Below are positions 60,567 to 64,000 of a stretch of 64,000 nt of DNA, in pieces. The notes below the pieces were generated by a model that saw only the letters and a list, made by a program, of their open reading frames with translations, searched no databases and was not told the origin of the DNA. The stretch comes from Adenophora triphylla var. japonica (lineage: Eukaryota; Streptophyta; Magnoliopsida; Asterales; Campanulaceae). Position 1 is the first letter of the stretch. Each line of letters opens with the position of its first letter. Location: the NCBI GenBank assembly GCA_022495995.1, contig JAFEMH010000757.1, positions 496,001-560,000 of the forward strand. The letters are read 5' to 3'. The position numbers were made by a program, and so were the translations under genes.

Positions 60567-62152
60567 ATGGTTAAATCAAGAAAGGGCAAGGCTGCAAAAA
60601 ACCCTCTGAGTTCGAACGAGGATGGGGGTTTTTCTTGCGAAGGTTTGTTGGCAAAACCAGATGAGGAGATTTGTGTTTTCAAGAACGAGCTCATCGAATC
60701 TGTCAAGGATCGACGATGCTTCCCGGATTCCACCATCTTTAGGTCTTTCGATGTATTTCTTAGGGCCGATTTCGTATCTCCACAATGGGTTTGTTTCTAT
60801 GAATATCCCTTCACTCTAGGTTTCTCGTATCCTTTCCCTACATTGATAAGTGAGTTTTTTAGAAAAATTAACTTGGCTTTTGTCCAACTGATGCCCATGG
60901 TTTGGAGGATTTTTTCTTGTGTTCTGCGAGTGAATTGTGAGTTCGGTTTAGACATAGGTTTGAGGGAGTTGACCTTTGTATACGAGCTCCAAATCTTTGG
61001 CTCCACGAGATATCTTCTTAAAACTAGGTCAGGCATGAAACCTCTGTTTTTGAAAGTAACCGTGAATGATAGGGGTTGGAAATCAAAATACTTTTTTGTT
61101 GAGAAGGATTCCTTGGAGGAAGGAGATTTCTTGGCAACTGGATGGAATAGGGATTGTATCCCTCTTTCAAACTTCAATTTTTCTTTATTTCCCGCACTTT
61201 CTTGTTGTAATTTTCTTGGTTTGTTTTTGCAGCTATTGATTGGGCTAAGCTTTTCCCTCCATCTGCCGAGACAATTAGGAAGGTGAGGAGATTGTTGGAG
61301 TTCTCAGAGATGCCACCATCCACAGAGATGTCCACTGGTAAGATCCTACTTTGTCCACAAAGTTTTGCCTTTTTGTATCTGGATATTGCTTTCCTCTGAC
61401 AGCATGCCTTCTGTTTTTGACACTTTCAAAGTCTACAACTGCTTTTTCTTTAAAGGACCTTCAGGATTTCGTTGGACAAACCCAGGCAAGCCAACAGTTA
61501 TCGGTGCCTAAGAGAGAGATGGAGGCACCATCTATAGGAGCAAGGGTGAAGAAGAGAAAGGGTAGCTCTAAGGAAGTGATAAACATTGATGAAACAGGCT
61601 TGGTGGATGTTGAAGAGGCGTTTTCTAGAGCAGCAGTGGTAAGTTTTTAAAAAAATTGAGTCTCAAAGGAATTTTTTATTTGAATAACGTATCTCAAATT
61701 TTAATCAAATTTGTCTTTTGCAGGGTGTTGATGCAGCTAAAATAAGAATGAGTAGTCTTGAGGAAAAGAATAGGAAGTTGGTGCTGGAGGTGATACAGAT
61801 GAAGAAACAGAGGGAGGCTTCGGCTAAGAAGATTGAAGATCTACAGAATGAGGTGGAAATCTTGATGAAAGGAATGTCTTCCATCCAAGACACCCAGCTG
61901 CAGGAGATTGAAGATGTGAAGAAAAATATGATGGCCTCCGTTGCCTGAAGCATGATAGAAATTAAAGTTCAGATTATGGAGAAATTTCATGCTGGGAAGC
62001 ACACAGAGTGGAATGTTGAGCAACAACGTTCACTCTTGAAGGCCTTGAATGCTAAGGGAGAGGATGCAGGAGAAGGATCTTCAGCTGCTAAGGATGATGA
62101 TATCCTTGAGGAAGGAGCAGTGACAACATCAGCGGCAGTAGCCACCCCATGA
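60567..62152 (+). CDS. Antisense gene of Tat-like element B (spliced, gypsy-type transposon domain)
   Basis: Starts MVKSRKGKAAKNPLS at 60,567. Exon 1 encodes about 196 residues with CFYEYPFTLGFSYPFPTLI, LMPMVWRIFSCVLRVN and a STRYLLKTRSG segment, resembling the family annotated as putative gypsy type transposon. Inferred introns: 61,156-61,232 (ends TTTTTGCAG), one starting GTAAG at 61,338 right after MSTG, and 61,639-61,723 (GTAAGT...TTTTGCAG). The last exon is a coiled coil (SSLEEKNRKLVLEVIQMKK) with one in-frame TGA (61,946-61,948), then an acidic/Ala-rich tail to 62,152. It lies opposite to the element's own transcription. Function unknown; exon 1 is intact. Confidence 0.65.
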
Positions 62153-63187
62153 AGGAAAAAAGAAGATGGTTCTTTTGGTTTAAAAACTTTTGGTTTTAAA
62201 AAACATTGGTTTGAGAAATGGGCTGCATCCCAAAGAAAATGTTTTTAAATATTTTGGTTTGTAATCGGACCATAAGGGCCAAGACAATTTGCTTTTCAAG
62301 TGTTGGGTTGTTCCAACACTTTTATGCTTTTCGTAGGGTAAAACTTTTGCTTGCGTTTTGGTGAAAAAACTTTTTCTCAAGCATCTTTGTGAAAAATGAA
62401 ATTTAGGAGGTTGATATGCTAACCTCTTCGTAGATAGTGACAACTTGCGAGTGGATGTAGAAATCCTTTGCAATTACTTAGATTGACATGTAAATGTCAA
62501 TAACCGTTTGTTCTTAGGTGGCAGGAATATGCCACAACCATATTGATAAATACTTAGGGTCAAAACTCATTGATTGAGTGGAGATGGGTAATTCTTACAT
62601 ATTAAACATACGGGCCCACCACACACCTCAATCAAGGTTGACATCGTGCGCTCCAAGCGAGGTGTTTAAACCTTAATGAGATGAAAGAAAGTTATTTCTT
62701 TAAACCTTTGAAGGGATTAAGTACCTTAAATGGAGGTGAGATTGCCAGTCTCAAAACGGTTGTTTTCACGAGGATTGGGATGAATTGAAGACTTCTTGCA
62801 AAATAACAAGTTAATGAGAGATTTCAACATCTTTTCTGATGTCGTATTTTATTTGATAAAAGAAAGTAAAAAAGTGCTAGAACTTTTATAAAAATATTTT
62901 TTAAACAGAAAGTAAGAAAAAGGTCGTACATGATATAAGATGTTAACTTCTTGGAAGGATGCTAACATCTTAATTTATCCAGGAGTTTTATTCAAATGCT
63001 TCTTGTTTCCTTGCAAAACAGAAACATGTTAGGGGTGGGCGTTAACTTACTAACGCCCCTCCGATACTTAAGTCAGTAATCATTCAAAAAATAAACAAAA
63101 ACGGAAACAAGTACTTTTATTGAAACTAGAGTGGCAAAGATCGTACCTTGGTTTTATTTGCACTGTAAAGTAATTATGGAAACTTAC
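62153..63187 (-). other. Spacer between pol and antisense gene of element B
   Basis: No gene. It has GATGTTAAC and GATGCTAACATC words (62,939-62,977) and GGGCGTTAACTTACTAACGCCC, an inverted pair near 63,037-63,058. Confidence 0.5.
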
Positions 63188-64000
63188 ATAAAATAGGAGT
63201 TGAGGTGAATGGCATTCTAGCTTCGGGGGATCCTTGCTCCCTCCAGAGGTGACAGCCAATAGGAGCCTTTACCTGCTTCGGCATCAACTAAGTATGGCCC
63301 TTCCCATTTGGGAGCCATCTTTCCAGCATTGGGCTCTCTTGTATTGTGAAACACCTTTCGTAGGACTAGATCACCAACTTGGAATTTCCATAATCTAACA
63401 TTTTTGTTGTAGGATCTAGCAATCTTTTGTTGATATGCTGCTATTCTGATCTTGGCTAAATCCCTTAGTTCGTCAATGGTATCTAGATCATGACTCAGGT
63501 TGGCATCATTCTGCTAAGGTGTCAACATCTTGAATCTGGCAGTAGGGACGACGACTTCTGCCGGGATGACTGCTTCTGCTCCAAATACTAAGGAGTAAGG
63601 GGTTTGGCATCTCGCGTTCTTTGGTGTGATTCTATCTGCCTAAAGGACAAATGGAAGCTCCTCTGCCCATCTTCCTTTCTTATGATCTAGCCTCTTCTTC
63701 AGGTTGTTGATGATTATTTTGTTGCTTGATTCTGCCTGGCCATTAGCTTGAGGATGCACAGGTGAGGATGTCACCATCTTAACTCCCCACCTAGTAAGAA
63801 AATCCTGCGTCTTCTTGCTGATGAAATGGGATCCTTTGTCACATTTTATTTCAGAGGGGATGCCAAATCTACTAAATATATTTTTCTTAATGAAGGATAT
63901 GACTTCTTTATCACGAACTTGCACGTAGGATTCAGCTTCAACCCACTTAGAGAAATAGTCAGTCATTGCAAGTAAAAATACTTTTCCTCCAGGAGCTTTA
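63188..64000 (-). pseudogene. pol: Tat-like integrase C-terminal half of element B, partial at edge
   Basis: In the minus sense from the window edge: [30 protein letters not shown] (second catalytic Asp present, normally CDNGS or CDKGT), PQANGQAESSNKII (Glu present). A stop lies at about 63,640, and the frame then continues WAD/NARCQTPYSLVFG ... YQQKIARSYNKNVR ... VGDLVLRKVFHNTRE ... PKWEGPYLVDAE with further stops, ending HLNSYFM at about 63,188. The rest of pol and gag lie beyond the window. Confidence 0.85.

Larger units (their letters stand above)
59698..64000 (-). mobile_element. Tat-like Ty3-gypsy element B, minus strand, cut by window edge
   Basis: Homologue of element A in reverse. 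3' LTR at 59,698-60,274, PPT (reversed ATTGTCCCCAAAAA) at about 60,275-60,288, antisense gene on the plus strand (60,567-62,152), spacer, then the end of pol and the integrase to the right edge. Integrase residues are closely similar to element A, but LTRs and spacers differ enough to call it a sister subfamily. Confidence 0.88.

Overview
This window looks like repeat-dense, AT-rich nuclear DNA of a flowering plant, probably a eudicot with a large genome. I found no host protein gene, tRNA or rRNA. Almost every base that can be assigned belongs to LTR retrotransposons (Ty1-copia and Ty3-gypsy), small non-autonomous LTR elements, or DNA-transposon derivatives. The evidence is plant-type gag, protease, integrase, reverse transcriptase (RT) and RNase H motifs, TG...CA LTR pairs with 5-bp target-site duplications (TSDs), primer binding sites (PBS) complementary to initiator tRNA-Met, and polypurine tracts (PPT). 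Species cannot be named from the sequence.

Layout. 1-6.1 kb: two related but different gypsy-type LTRs (1415-2351 and 4529-6127), each preceded by a PPT and by non-coding DNA full of short tandem arrays, and each followed by a TGGCGACTC primer-site remnant. 6.17-18.53 kb: a 5'-truncated SIRE/Maximus-like copia element on the plus strand, with gag tail, pol, a long broken extra gene and a 3' LTR that itself carries a complete 349-bp TRIM. 18.5-22.26 kb: gene-free flank with a Stowaway-like MITE, an LTR-like relic and a 1.47-kb Mutator-like element with about 290-bp inverted ends. 22,260-46,428: a complete nest. A plus-strand copia element (TSD AGAGT) was entered twice: its gag is split by a gag-only gypsy element with 2.5-kb LTRs (23,598-30,042, TSD TGGCA), and its RT by a full-length minus-strand SIRE-like copia (33,221-44,066, TSD ATGTT/AAGTT). 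46.47-46.72 kb: another Stowaway-like MITE. 47,821-57,583: a complete Tat-like gypsy element (TSD AATCT) with a spliced antisense gene between pol and the 3' LTR. 58.1-59.5 kb: a third gypsy-type LTR, on the minus strand. 59,698 to the right edge: a second Tat-like element on the minus strand, cut by the window, with the homologous antisense gene.

All autonomous elements here are damaged by stops, frameshifts or lost catalytic residues, so the region is a fossil record of successive insertions, not a working gene set. Nesting gives relative ages: the host copia is older than the two elements inside it.

The most unusual signals are structural. (i) The tandem arrays upstream of the PPTs of the first two gypsy-type LTRs encode hairpins of identical geometry (5-bp stem, 15-nt loop) with different sequence, and stem arms change in compensating pairs. 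(ii) Several unrelated LTR promoters carry CG-containing short palindromes a little upstream of their TATA box. (iii) Each large element seems to have its own short word dispersed through its less constrained parts. (iv) The host copia has, where a tRNA primer site is expected, a 13-nt reverse complement of its own LTR.
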